Positions 28,894-40,023 of a stretch of DNA of 64,000 nt are shown one piece after another. The notes below the pieces were generated by a model. It worked only from the letters and a program-made list of their open reading frames with translations, did no database searches and had not been told where the DNA came from. This DNA is from Entophlyctis helioformis (taxonomy: Eukaryota > Chytridiomycota > Chytridiomycetes > Chytridiales > Chytriomycetaceae), in NCBI GenBank assembly GCA_025526915.1, contig JAHLKH010000013.1:62001-126000 (forward strand). Reading direction: 5' to 3'. The position numbers and the translations under genes were made by a program. Positions within the stretch are counted from its first letter, which is position 1. Every line of letters starts with the position of its first letter.

Positions 28894-29448
28894 TGAATGG
28901 ATCGCCAAGAGCTGTTCTTGGAATGAAGACGTGATTGCCGCACTGGTCCCTCCATGTCGCCACCAGAATCAAGGGTTGTTGGCAAAGCTCACAGAGACGC
29001 AGGTGCATCTGCTGCACAGCGCTGCGCACCGTGTCTGGTGTCGGCCCACCTGCCAGCATCTTCCTCCACCTCCCTCTTCCCTGAGGATGCGCTGGCAGAT
29101 CAGCTCTGCGATTGCTGCTTCAGAGATCACCAAGGTCGATCCTCCATCTGAGGCCGTCGTTGCGCTCTCTGCGCCAGCGTTGCTCGCCACGACTCCCGCC
29201 CAGCAGTCCATGCTGTGTCCCGGCAATGGACCATTGAATGAGCTTGGCATGCACCAGCGTCAACAGTAGTCTGCATTCTGCTTTCAGACGGCACTCGCAG
29301 GCCGCATCCAGCTCTGTCTCGATCGCTCGCCTTCCATGTCAGGCGATCATCATGAGTGTGTACAAAGGTTGAGTCGACACAAAGAAGGTATATTGAGGTA
29401 GAAGTGTTTCAAGAAAAACATCAACAGAAAGAAAGTTATCAGGACAGT
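28894..29448. other. intergenic region between convergent genes
   Basis: No supported gene. Both strands are open for about 90 codons around 28960-29270 without splice or domain evidence. Just past the left-arm edge the sequence is unique. It should contain the 3' ends of the ankyrin gene and of the membrane-protein gene. Confidence 0.4.
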
Positions 29449-31480
29449 TCAGCGCTTCTTGTTCTTGCCGCCGCGACGGATGTTCTTCTTGACAGTCGGG
29501 TCGTATGGCGTCTTCACGATACTCTCGAGGGTCTCGTCAGACATCTCCGTCTTCACTGCTTGACGGATGAGACGCTTTGCGACCGACGGTTCAAAGAATG
29601 AAACGTGCACTTGGTTGCGGTCCGAGGTACCGATCTTCACCAGCCACTGAACATCGAATTCGAGTCGAGTTGGAGAGTAGGCAATGATCTGGGTGATTGC
29701 CAGCTGATCACCAGTGCGTTCGCCAAACTCGCGTGCTCTTGCAACAACGGCCTTTTCGGCGCTCTTGACCCGCTCTACGACACTCTGAGAGTGGGTGATC
29801 GGGTCTTGAGCTGCGGAAACGGCCGCGTCTTGAGGAGCAGGTGCAAGGTCAGTGGACGTGGCTGGTGATTCAGCAGTGAAAGTCAAGTGGTCATGGACGA
29901 CAGGCGGCGAAACGAGGATGGCAGTGGTGTCGGGAACAGCAGCATTGGGCTTGTCATCAGTCAGGATGGCATCAGAAGGCAGAATCAATACAACACTAGG
30001 GATATCCTCGGTGGGCGCGATGGACTTGGCGAGAGGCAGGAGATCGGTCTCTGCGGTCTGGATCTCGTCGGCCGTGTCATTCTCGGAAAGCGTGATCGAC
30101 GCAGTAGCCGCCGTCGCAGTCATAGGGACAGCCAAAGGAGCAGTCGCAGCAAGCTTGGATTCGGCTCTTGAACGTGCACCACGAGATTTGAACAGAAGAG
30201 AATAACGATGCTTGGCGCTGTTGAAGAATTCGAAGCGCACGGCAGGTGTCTCCAGGTGGTCGATCTGGTATTGCTTCATGAGCCTTGTAATCTTCTTTGC
30301 CTCACGCGAAGCACGCGACTCCAGCTTGTCAGAGAGAACCGGCTCGGATTCACGCGTGGCTTGAACACTAGGGATATCCTCGGGGAGCGCGATGGATGCA
30401 GCGAGCAGCAGGAGGTCGGTGTCATCGGTCGTGGCATCCTCGGGGAGCGCGATGGATGCAGCGAGGAACAGGAGGTCGGTGTCATCGGTCAGGACGTCTT
30501 CGGGGAGCGGGACAGACTCGGAAAGCGTGATCGACGCGGCAGCCACAGGAGCAACCACAACAGTTGAGTGCAAGGCAAGCTCGCGGGCTGCAGCCTTGGC
30601 CGCTGCGGTTGACTCGTTGCGAAGCGCCTCGGCGTCGATGTTGCGGAGCAGCATGGCGAGCGACGCAAGGGTGGCGTCAAGGCAGGCGAGGCAATAACAA
30701 CCATCAAACGTGTAGCATTCGCAGTCGGCGGTGGCTGCAGCGTGAGGCGTGGGTCTGATGCTGCGAGTGGAATGACCCGAGGAAGATCCTTCGGGACACT
30801 CACTGGCGCACTGGCCCCACGCAGCACGGCAGCCACCGCTCACGACCACGAAGACTCCACGGACGGCAACGAAGACTCCGCTCACGACGAGCAGGGCCAG
30901 ACGGAACCCCAGGTAGAGACTGGCGGCGTACTGGAGCAAGACGGGAGGTGCAGGCGGAGGTGTCAGCCAAGGGTAGCTCGCATGAACACGCGAACAAGGA
31001 CGGGCAAGGTTGGACGCGATCGCGAAACTCCGACAAGCGTGCAAGCCACACGCCCAGCCACCCAGTCCGCCGCCCCGTAAGCCACGGCGGCATGCTCAGC
31101 GAGGGCGGAGCCACGCCGGCATGCTGAGCGAGGGCCGAGGCAGGCAGCAGGCAGCAGACGGCAAGCAGCAGGCATGCACAACGAAACATGCACACATGCA
31201 GACGACTACAACCGCAACTCACCGAAAGAAGGGGGAGGACGGCGAAGAAGGCATGGACGAGGGCAGGCATAAGCGAGCCGACGAGGACGGCCAAGTGGAC
31301 GACCACGTTCACGATGCTCAGCAAGACGTCCTTGATGTCCTGGAACGGCGGCGGAGAAACGACACCGACAGCTCTGGCCTCGTACAAAGCATGACTGCCG
31401 GACGAGTGCGAAAGCATGGCGACGGCCAACACCACGGTCGTGAGGACAAGACGCGAGAGGAGCGAAAGGGCACCGGCCAT
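29449..31480 (-). CDS. unrecognised multi-pass membrane protein with acidic repeats
   Basis: Two exons are proposed: 31223-31480 (ending at a GTGAGT donor) and 29449-30930 (after a CAG acceptor), both in phase 0. The protein starts MAGALSLLSRLVLTTVVLAVAML, a likely signal peptide or anchor. At least two more hydrophobic segments follow (IVNVVVHLAVLVGSL...AFFAVLPLL and YLGFRLALLVVSGVFVAV). A Cys-rich stretch (CECYTFDGCYCLACLD), an Ala-rich helix, and repeats of the form TDDTDLLLLAASIALPED come next. The C-terminus has a compact region (YSPTRLEFDVQWLVKIG) and a basic tail GGKNKKR. I do not recognise the family. The intron is supported only by splice consensus and phase. Confidence 0.6.
30382..30501 (-). 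repeat. 60-bp tandem repeat in the membrane-protein gene
   Basis: Two near-identical 60-bp units (30382-30441 and 30442-30501) encode the 20-residue block ending AASIALPED. A more diverged relative lies near 30000-30060. Confidence 0.8.
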
Positions 31481-32475
31481 TGCTTGGATGGATGGTGCTT
31501 GGGCTGCTGTGTGGGCTGTTGTGTGTGTTGATGTGTGTTTCTGTGTGCTGCTGTGTGCAAGAGGATGTCGGGGACGAGGGAAAGACGGCCAGGCGGAGAT
31601 CTGGCGTGTCTGTGTGCTTCCAGCAGCCAGTGCGCTCCATGTGCGTGCGCGATTCATGCGTGTTTCCCAGCACACGGTCGGACCGTTCTCGCTGGCTCCG
31701 CTCGCCTTGCCGCCACCTGGCCAGATGCGGCGGGGGATCTGCTCTGACCCTGTGAGTCTGAGGCGGAGGTTGGACGCCAGGACAGCGCTCGGCGAATTCT
31801 GGCTTGGTCGCAATGCCGTCCAATCACACAAACTCCGACCATGTGTTGGACGCGTTTGCCCCTGCTGGTGGCGTCACGGTGGGTGGCTGTGTGCTGCGTG
31901 CTGTGTGCTGCGGGCTGTGTGTTGGCATGACACATGACGGCCAGCACGATTCATGCAGGCCTTGTCGGAAGCACGGCTCCCTCTTCCGACAACCGAGGCG
32001 GCCCCGCCACGACCGCCGAGATCGCCACGCTCACGACCTCCAAGAGCACGATGGCCGGACAGTCCGAGACGGCTCTGGAGACGAGCGGCTGCGGACTCCC
32101 ACCAGACCTGAGCAAGAGTGTCCAGCTCCTGTGCAACACGTCGATGTTGCAGGTCGGCATGCCCAACTGCCCGCGCCGCCTCGCTCAAGATACAAACCGT
32201 CGGGCAGTGTCCACAGCCTACAAGCCGTGGATGTGCACATCTGCATCACAGAAGCTCCTGTGCCAGGTGTCGTGGACCACGACAGAGGCATGGCTGCAGA
32301 TGAGATATCGGAGGTTCCCGATCATGCGGTGGATGTGCACGGGCGATGCATACTGAGCCGAGCTAAGGGGTCGTGCACGTGGCAGAGAGGATGTGGATCG
32401 CGTGGCAGACAGCCGTGACGCATGAATGATGAGACGCGAGGAGGTGGTGTTGGCTTTCCCTCAGTCAACCCATCG
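31481..32475. other. region without a supported gene
   Basis: This stretch begins with the promoter side of the membrane-protein gene and contains an irregular TG-rich tract (about 31495-31560). A + frame of 140 codons at 31934-32356 has a coding-like composition over its first half, but it has no recognisable domain and competing frames are also open. I do not call a gene here. Confidence 0.4.
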
Positions 32476-32966
32476 TCAATCGTATTCGTCGTCGTATTGC
32501 TGGAGTAGCTCGAGGCTGACTCCACTGTAATCAAGTCCCATCTCGAGATCCTGCCATCCAACCGTGGGCGGCTGTCTCGCACCCAGTCCGACCCACGACA
32601 ATGGCCTTGGACGCGAGATCAATCACAGCCGCGGTCATGTGACTGCATCTGTAACAATGCTGATCTCTGGGATGCCATCTAGGCTGTCGTCGAGGAGCAA
32701 GTTGAACACGAGGCCAAACAGCGTGCAGCCTGGGCGGACGCCTCGACCTCCTCATCAGTGGCAGCCTGGCAGTCTACCGACCGGCATTGCAAGTCAAATG
32801 TCTGGTACAGTTTTGGTACTTTCATGAGTATCTGCCCACCAGGCACCTCGCGCGACGCAATGGCATGCACTGTGAACTTGAAAGCGTCTCTTCTCAGCAG
32901 TGTCTCTTGCAGGGCAAACACGCGCGGCCTGTTCTCCAATGAGACACAGCGGCCACCGTCATTCAA
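32476..32966 (-). pseudogene. degenerate gene remnant of unknown family
   Basis: On the minus strand four protein-like segments follow each other in different frames with almost no DNA between them: DAFKFTVHAIASREVPGG, then CTLFGLVFNLLLDDSLDG, then TAAVIDLASKAIVVG, then VGWQDLEMGLDYSGVSLEL, ending QQYDDEYD and a stop at 32476. The gaps are too short for introns, so at least three single-base shifts are needed. This looks like a decayed or badly assembled gene. The family was not recognised. Confidence 0.45.
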
Positions 32967-33029
32967 CAGTCACCGAGAGTTGGATATAGCACCATTGATA
33001 TTGACTAAATATTTTTCGAACTCTATTGG

Positions 33030-33111
33030 GGGCAGATGGCCGAGTGGTCCAAGGCGCCGTGTTTAGGCCGCGGTCCCGAAAGGGGCGTGGGTTCAAACCC
33101 CACTCTGCTCA
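33030..33111 (+). tRNA. tRNA-Leu (anticodon UAG)
   Basis: An 82-nt class II tRNA with acceptor GGGCAGA/TCTGCTC, anticodon stem CCGTG/CGCGG around TTTAGGC, variable arm with CCCGAAAGGGG, and T arm GTGGG-TTCAAAC-CCCAC. It is followed at once by seven T, a Pol III terminator. It sits between the arms of the inverted repeat and is similar to, but distinct from, the tRNA-Leu(CAG) copies. Confidence 0.95.
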
Positions 33112-33591
33112 TTTTTTTGCACGTTTGGCCACGGTCACGTGACCTGAGTGGTTGAGGGTTGACATTCGACATGCGGCCCGAGCCGTTGCCAGAGACAGAT
33201 TCGACCACTGGGCCTCGTCCAGCATCGTCTCCGTTCCAAGAAGGGCGACCCACTCGACCCCAACGACCACCACGGCGTCTCGCTGATCAACACTGGCATC
33301 AACACGTTCGTTGAGGCGAACGACCTGCTGGTGCATGTACAAGCAAGCTTCCGCCGCCGCGAAGAGTGCCCTGCGCAGATCTGTGCGCTCATCGACATCA
33401 TCCAGCATCTCATTCCAGTGTCAAACCTTGCACTTTTGGGAGATTCGCGCAATGTTCGCTTCATTTTGGGATCCATTCATCACTCCCCATCACCAACCAA
33501 CCAACCAACTCGTCAACCAACTAGTCAACCAACTGACCGACCGACCAAAACAAGCCCGCCCACTGCAAGCTCGCCTGTCTGTTTTATCCTT
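33112..33591. other. region downstream of tRNA-Leu(UAG)
   Basis: After the T run there is a coding-like + frame at about 33195-33470 (DPLDPNDHHGVSLINTGI..., with no ATG) and an opposing minus frame. Neither has a recognised domain. A run of CAAC/GACC short repeats follows at about 33495-33545, up to the end of the BTB gene. Confidence 0.4.
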
Positions 33592-35647
33592 TCAGTTGCT
33601 AGCCTTCCAGATGCGGCGCTCGGGCACAGGCGAGTATCCACGCATGCCAGCCATTCCAGCGGCCGCATGGGCAGACTGCCCAGCGCCGTTTGCCAACGAT
33701 GAATGTCCCTGCTGTCCCTGCTGTCCCTGCTGCTGAGCAAGAGCATTGTGGCTACTGCCGTTGCCGTTGCTGGTTGCCTTCTGGCTGGCGTTGTTGGCCG
33801 ACATGTTGAACACCTTGGATGCCTTGCGGACAATCGCCACGTTTGCAGCAGATCCCTTGGTGCCGCCACCAAAGGCAAGAAGCACACTCTCTTCTCCGGC
33901 AGCCATCACCGACGACGATGACCCAGTGGCTCTGTGGCGCGACCGCAGCTGGACAGTCTCCTTGGCAAACGAGTATCTGGCAAACGAATCGCGACAAGAC
34001 AAGGCAAGCATGAGGGTTTAAGCCAAACAGACCGAAACAGCGGGCCGGTGTATAGATTGCGACAGACATACCTCTCCATATCCGTGGGCACCTCGAATGC
34101 CTTGGACTCGACAACGCGCTTGAGCCATTCAAACGGCAGGCCAGAGAACAGCGATACAAGCGTGCGGTATGCGTCGCCCTCCTTGTTCTGCCAAATGAGG
34201 CCATGCTTGCCGGCAATCTCGGCGAGCACGCCCTTGCACAGATATCCAAACACCGCCTCGCGGAGCTCCGCCAGACCAGCACCGTATCGGGCAGCCCCAT
34301 CACTGGACACAAACTGGCAGTAGCCAAGCACCGACTCGGTTGACACGTCGTCCTTGATGAAGCCGAGCGTCATGGCAGCCAGATCCGGCAGGTTGAGCAG
34401 ATGGGCGGCCGCAAAGACGGAGCGCAGGACCGACGAGCGGTGCTGGGTGCTCAGGGGGCCGCCCTGCAGCTTCGACGCGAGGAGACTGTGCACATACGAC
34501 GAGTAGAGGTGGCCAATGGCGATGCCCAGACCCTCGGATGTGATGTTGGGGTCATTCGTCGTGAGCGCAAGTGTCGGAATAAGCTGGAACCTGCCGCGCG
34601 AACAAGCAAAGAAACACGAACCAGAGCGAGTCAGCAACGCATCTTTTGCAGCCTGGCAGAGATACAGCCTGGCAGAGAGACAGCCTGGCAGAGAGACAGA
34701 CAGAGGATTGAGAGGAGCAGCAATGGGGCGACTTACTCGCTGTTGGCATTGTTGCTGCCGTTGGACATGGTGGAGCGTTCGTGGTCGTGCAACAGGCCGG
34801 CGAGCGTGGCAGAGCGGATAGCCATGATCCGGTGCAGCTTGAACACAATCGTGTCGCTGCCCGCGGACGGCTGGCCAAGCTCTTGCTGCTGCTGCTGCTG
34901 CTGGAGGTCCAGCGGGCTCTGGGGCTGGGCCGGCTGGTTGATCTGTATCCTCAGCACCAGATCTGTGTAGAGACCTTGGAGATAGCCGTTGTGGTAGAGG
35001 TGGTTGAGGCAGATGAGGTCGTGGGTGCTGGGCAGCGAGTGCTGCAGCGGGGGCGGGTGTTGCAGGAGGGCCATGGGTAGCGGCGGCAGCTGGGCAGGCA
35101 CGATGGGCAGCAGCTGGTGCAGGTGCGGCTGCTGCAGAGGCACGGCAGCCTGCTGGTTGCTGTCGAGCTCCTGCTGTTGCTGGAACGGCATCGACTCCGA
35201 CTGGCTGTTGAGCTCCTGCTGGTGCTGCTGCGGGTGCTGGATGGGCTGGGGCAGGCCAACCTTGGCGGGCTTGCGGGGCTGCTGGTCGTCGACGTCAAGC
35301 GGCTGCATCTGGGCCTGCTGCTGCTGCTGCTGCTGCTGCTGCAAGGGGGTCTGCTTTGTGCCGAGACCCTGCTGCCCCTGGACGGGCTGGGGCGGCAGCG
35401 GGGCGTGCGGGACGTGCTGCACGGGGGCGTGGGGATGCAGCTGGAACGACAGGTGGTGGTGGTGCTGGTTGAGGTGGGTGAGGTGCGGGTTGAGGTGGTG
35501 CTGGTGCTGGTGCTGCATCGGCTGCTGCTGGAACTGGTGCGGGGCCAGGTGGGCGTGCGGGTGGACGTGGTGCGAGAAGTGGTGCAGCGGCTGCTGGTGC
35601 GGCTGCTGCGTGAGGCCTGGCGCGGCGGGCGAGCTCGAGTTCAACAT
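33592..35647 (-). CDS. BTB/POZ-domain protein with Gln/His-rich N-terminus
   Basis: Three exons, 34737-35647, 34072-34590 and 33592-33976, join in phase (GTAAGT and GTATGT donors, CAG acceptors) to give 604 residues. Residues 1-210 are very rich in Gln, His and Pro and include a polyQ run. A BTB fold follows at about residues 210-380: LYTDLVLRIQ, then DTIVFKLHRIMAIRSATLAGLL, then a helical segment with LRSVFAAAHLLNLPDLAAMTLG. A BACK-like helical region (SVLGYCQFV...) and a Ser/Gln-rich tail complete it. BTB domains mediate dimerisation and often recruit cullin-3 or act in transcription. The exact partner cannot be told. Confidence 0.82.
35314..35342 (-). repeat. CAG repeat coding polyglutamine
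   Basis: A nearly pure CTG run on the + strand, encoding about nine consecutive Gln in the BTB protein. Such runs are prone to length change. Confidence 0.85.
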
Positions 35648-35894
35648 GATCAGCTGCGTTGGTGGTCGTGGGTGTTGGCCGTGTTGGCCGTGGTTGGTCG
35701 TGTGTTGGTCGCGGCATCAACGCGTCGGCCGCGCTGTCAAGGAGCGGGCCGGCTGCACTGGCTCGGTGGATACATAGAGGGCCAGTCGCTGGGGACAATC
35801 CGCTGGCTGGCTGAACACGGCTGTTATTCATGGCCGTTAGACAGACGGCTGCCCAAACAAGGCCAGCACACAACCAGTGCGCTCTTTGTCGCCT

Positions 35895-37175
35895 TCATTG
35901 GGTCGACCACGAGATCTCATCAACCATGCTGGCTCGTCGTTCTGGTGCAAGGCTCCTGATAAGGAGTGCGGCAATCTCGTCGGTTTTGACAGTGAAGCCG
36001 CGAGTCTCGTGTAGCCATTGCACCATATTAAGGCGGCCGTAATGCGCAGCATAGACAATCGCCCTCCTCGTGCATCCTTCCGTCCTGTTGGCATGCAGCT
36101 ACTTGACGACATGCAGATGGCCATTACGTGCAGAGCCATCCATTGCAGCAGTCGTGCATCCTTCCATCCGTTTATCGTGGAGCCATTGCACAATATTGAG
36201 ATATCCATTGCCAGCTGCGCCATTGACTGCCCATACTGTGCATCCTTCCGTCCTGTTGGCATGCAGCCACTGCACAACATCGAGATGTCCGTTTTTGGCC
36301 GCCCAGTCCATTGCTGATGTCGTGCATCCACTCACACCGAGACCAAACATGTACTGCACCACACCGAGATGTCCATTGCTCGCAGCCTGATCCATTGCGT
36401 GGTGCCAGAACTCGCTTGCCGGATCGTGTTTCGCCATCCATTCTTGGAGCGTGTTGTACTTGTCGTCAAGATGCTTCAGCAGGTCAAGACATCCAAAGCG
36501 GACGGCCATGCGAGTGAGTGTGATCGGATGAGTAAAGTCCACCAGGTCGAACCAGCCGTGCCGCATGGGAATGAGAAGCAGCCGGTGGCTGTCAAAGCGA
36601 GTGACAGCAAACGAGCCGTCATAGTGGTTGTTCTTGTCTGCGTCTGAGCTTGCATAGGAGACCTCCGTGTAACGAGGAAACCGCTTGCACAGACGGTCGT
36701 ACATGGAGCGAGAGTGTGCAAGTAACAGTCCGTTGTCGGCCGTCAGGTTGGCGTCAGGCAGCAGCGCCAGATCGCCCTGCCAGTCCGTCTTGAACGCATC
36801 GATCCACACTGCTCGCTTTGTCGCTTGGCCGAGTGTGTCCGTGTCGCGGAGTAGGCCGCACAGGAAGCGAGTGAGCGGGCCGGCGTGCTTGAGGATCATG
36901 GCGTGGATCTCGGCAGGCTTGCCGTCCCAGTGGCTGCTGCCAAACGCAAGGCTGCCGGTCGCTGGCGGCACTACATAGCGAGGCACACCTGACTGTGCAG
37001 TCGTTGCTGCTGCTGGCTGTCGTGGCAGTCCTGTCTGCCCTGGCTTGACAGCTTGGCTGCTGCTCACTCCAACGACCTGCTCGACCACAGCCGGCTGCTC
37101 GGCTGTGCTCTGCAGCTGACTCTGCATACGGGGCACATGCTCTTCGTTGTCTGTCATCTGTCGCTGCGTCTGCAT
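35895..37175 (-). pseudogene. ankyrin gene, inverted copy with a nonsense codon
   Basis: This copy matches the 27367 gene from its ATG until the arm ends. At 36099-36101 a Trp codon (TGG in the left copy) is TAG, which stops the protein after about 358 residues. Beyond the stop the frame stays open through further ankyrin sequence to the arm edge at 35995. It then continues into a different short C-terminus (FTVKTDEIAALLIRSL...) ending at TGA 35895. The two copies therefore have different natural C-termini. It could still make a truncated ankyrin protein. Confidence 0.8.
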
Positions 37176-37503
37176 TGTCACAGCGGCCTGCTTGCTTTGT
37201 GGCTGTCAGGACAAGATCCACTCGACGCGTTCATCCAACACGCAACGAAAGCAATCACAGGCAGTATGCACACATCTGAAATATAATGTCAAAACCAGAG
37301 AAGAAGCCATAAGTGGGCGGATGGCCGAGTGGTCTAAGGCGCCGTGTTCAGGTCGCGGTCTCGCAAGAGACGTGGGTTCGAATCCCACTTCGCTCACTTT
37401 TTGCTTTCCTTTTGCAACAATCTCGGCAGGTCACGTGACCGTGTGTCTATCGAAGCCATGGATGTCGCCCAGGGGTGCATCTCAGGCTATCAGCGTCTTT
37501 ATT
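35995..37503 (-). repeat. right arm of the 1509-bp inverted repeat
   Basis: Reverse complement of 27039-28547. Its outer edge falls in the last bases of the helicase gene, covering the stop codon and the AATAAA. Its inner edge is within the ankyrin coding region. Confidence 0.95.
37315..37396 (+). tRNA. tRNA-Leu (anticodon CAG), second copy
   Basis: Matches the minus-strand gene at 27146-27227 and is followed by CTTTTTGC as terminator. Being in the inverted repeat, the two copies face opposite ways and should be kept alike by recombination. Confidence 0.95.
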
Positions 37504-39805
37504 CAGAATCCCCGCCATCCATCTTGATGCCATACTGCTTCCGCCGCTTCTCCTTTTTCTGCTGCTTGTAGTCTTGCAAAAAGTCGTCATCATCAGCAGC
37601 AGATGCACCAGCGTCCTCCTTACTGCTAGCCGCCTTTCTCTTGCCGCCAACACCGGTGCCTGCTCCGGCAGACCCAGCGGCTGCAGGGAGGGCAACACCT
37701 GCCTTGGCATGTGCGGTTGCGATACGGCGACGCTCGCGCTTGTCGCGACGCTCAACACGCTTCTCCTTGGCCTCCTTGTTGTGCGACCATGAGACTGTGC
37801 GTTTCTTGAATGGTTGTGATTTCTTGGCGGACGACTCGGCGTCGCTGCCTGCGGCCTCGGCTTCTGCTTGCTGCTTGGCCATCTTGGCCCGTCGCTGCTT
37901 CTCACGGCTCTTGTCCTTGTAACGGATCGCGTCGGGCTGGTTTGGGTCATCCGTATCCATCCATGCCCCGTGTCAGCCGCATGCCAGTCAACCATCATCG
38001 CATGCACCATATGAACAACATCGTTACAAACGCACATCAAATTTGGTGTCGGTAAACTTGACGCCCTTGATCGCCTTGATCTCGGGCATCTTGGGCAACC
38101 GGAGGATTCCAAACGATCGTGCAACGCCAGCAAGGTCCGCGTCCTTGAGTCGGAAGATGTAGTTGGCCTGGTGCTCCCCGTACGACCGCACCCAGCTCAC
38201 AAACGCCTTGTGCTCTTCTCGTACACATCGCGGTCCGCCAGCGAGTACTTTTTCAGAGCCTCGGTCACCACATCATCGGCCACTCTTGCTGCCGCCAGGC
38301 CGCCTCCAGATGCTGCCGCCATCTCATCCAGGTCCATGGCATTCAGCGGCACCTTGCGCAGACGCAGAAACTCGACATACGTGTCCTCGTGCGGCGACAG
38401 GAACACAACCGCCTTGCCCTGACGACCGAGCCGCGCTGTGCGGCCGCAGCGATGCGCAAACGCCTTGGGATCCTGCGGCGGATCGTACTGCACCACCCAG
38501 TCCACGTCGGGAATGTCCAGTCCACGCGCAGCAACGTCCGTGCACAGCAGCACAGACGCCGGCGGGCGAGCGTGTACTTTGCATACACTGCCTCGCGCCG
38601 CTTCGGGTCCATCTTGCCATGCAGCGAATGAAACTGCAGGTCCTTGCATTGCGGAAATGCGGCAAACCTGCACAGGCACAGCAACAACGTAAAGTCAGCC
38701 GCTTGGCCACAACACTGGCAGCAGTAGCGGCGGCCATGCTATCCAGAAACGCACCTTGAAGTAGTAGTCCACACATGCACACGTGCTGAAATACACGATA
38801 AACTTGTTGTCCGCTCCGTACGTCTGCAGCAACTGCAGCAACAAGCCGATCTTGGCATCCGGCTGCACGATCATGTATCCAATCTCCAGGCTCGTCGGCG
38901 TGCGCTGATCCACATCGCCGCCACTGCTGCCGCTGATCGCCTCGACCTTGACAACAACCTTGACCGGGTTGCGAAGTCCCGCTTTGACGAGCTCCTTCAA
39001 CCCCTCGTTCATCGTGGCCGAAAACAGGCCTGTGCGCCGCTGTTTGGGCAGCTTGCGGATAATCGACGTGAGCGCCTGCTCAAAGCCCATGTCCAGCAGG
39101 CGATCCGCCTCGTCCATGACCAGCACCTCCAGCTCGCGGCAGTTGAACACTGTCTGGCGCTTGAGGAGATCGTCCAGCCGCCCCGGCGTGCCAATGACCA
39201 CCTGCCCGCCGCGGTCCACAAACTTTTGGATATCATCGCGCACCTCGTTGCCGCCGATAAACAGCTGGTGCGTAAACGGCACGACCTGCTTCTCGTCTCC
39301 GTCTCCGTCTCCCTCATCACCGTTGCCGTTGCCGTTGCTGCCAATCATGCCAGACGTGTTGAGTGCCTCGACAAACACCGTCAGGACGTCGTATATCTGC
39401 TTGGCGAGCTCGCGTGTCGGAGTGATGATCACTGCGCCAATCTGGTTCTTGGACAGCGGGCGGCCTTCGGCGTACCGCCGCATGAGGATCTCGAGAACAG
39501 GGATCAGAAAGGCAAGTGTCTTGCCCGAGCCGGTGACGGCCTCGACGACCACGTCCTTGTGCGACATGAAGAGCGGCACGGTGGACGCCTGCACAGGCGT
39601 CATTTGCGTAAAGTCGAGCGATGCGAGTGCGTCGAGGCTGGTGTGCCGGTGGTTGCGCTAGCGTCAGTCGGTGTGCGGCGCTTTCAGCGAGAGCCAATCG
39701 GGCGGCATACACTGCTTACATGGGTGCCGACAGCGCCGGTCTGAGGTCGCTCCATTCGCCTGCATTAGCAACCGACTCGTCCTGCTCGTCGCCGTTGTGG
39801 TGCAT
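37499..39805 (-). CDS. SPB4: DEAD-box RNA helicase, Spb4/DDX55 type
   Basis: Spb4/DDX55 helicases act in the nucleolus in 60S ribosomal subunit assembly. Exons are about 39720-39805, 38755-39637, 38036-38667 and 37499-37936. The first joins to give a Q motif ending in [11 protein letters not shown]. Motif I is AVTGSGKT, Ia TPTRELA, Ib [17 protein letters not shown] and III SATM. The second RecA domain has [16 protein letters not shown] and [10 protein letters not shown]. The C-terminus has the family's conserved [17 protein letters not shown] block and a basic tail. Two single-base losses in short G/C runs are needed to keep the frame, near 38564-38566 (before [14 protein letters not shown]) and near 38216 (KSTRAFVSW). 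The third exon's acceptor is one base out of phase. The stop TAA overlaps the inverted-repeat edge. Confidence 0.85.
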
Positions 39806-40023
39806 TTTTGGGCTAAATTCAGAAAAAAAATTTATTGCCGGCGAACTCCATTACCCTTGACAGTCCGCTGCTGATTGGCCAGTCGTTACGGCCTGACAAC
39901 GCCTTCCAACAACTCAGGATCGATCGCGATCAACGTACCAGGACACCAAGCGGCCGTCCATGCAGACTGCAGACCTTTATTGGCAATCGCGTGGCTCGCT
40001 GGCCAAAACACCGTCATGAGACT

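Noticed and set aside
30931..31044. Upstream extension of the membrane-protein second exon to an ATG at 31044
   Set aside because: The extension is intron sequence. A better start with a signal-like N-terminus and a GTGAGT donor lies at 31480.
31934..32356. 140-codon + frame as a gene
   Set aside because: No domain, several competing open frames, and no splice or promoter support.
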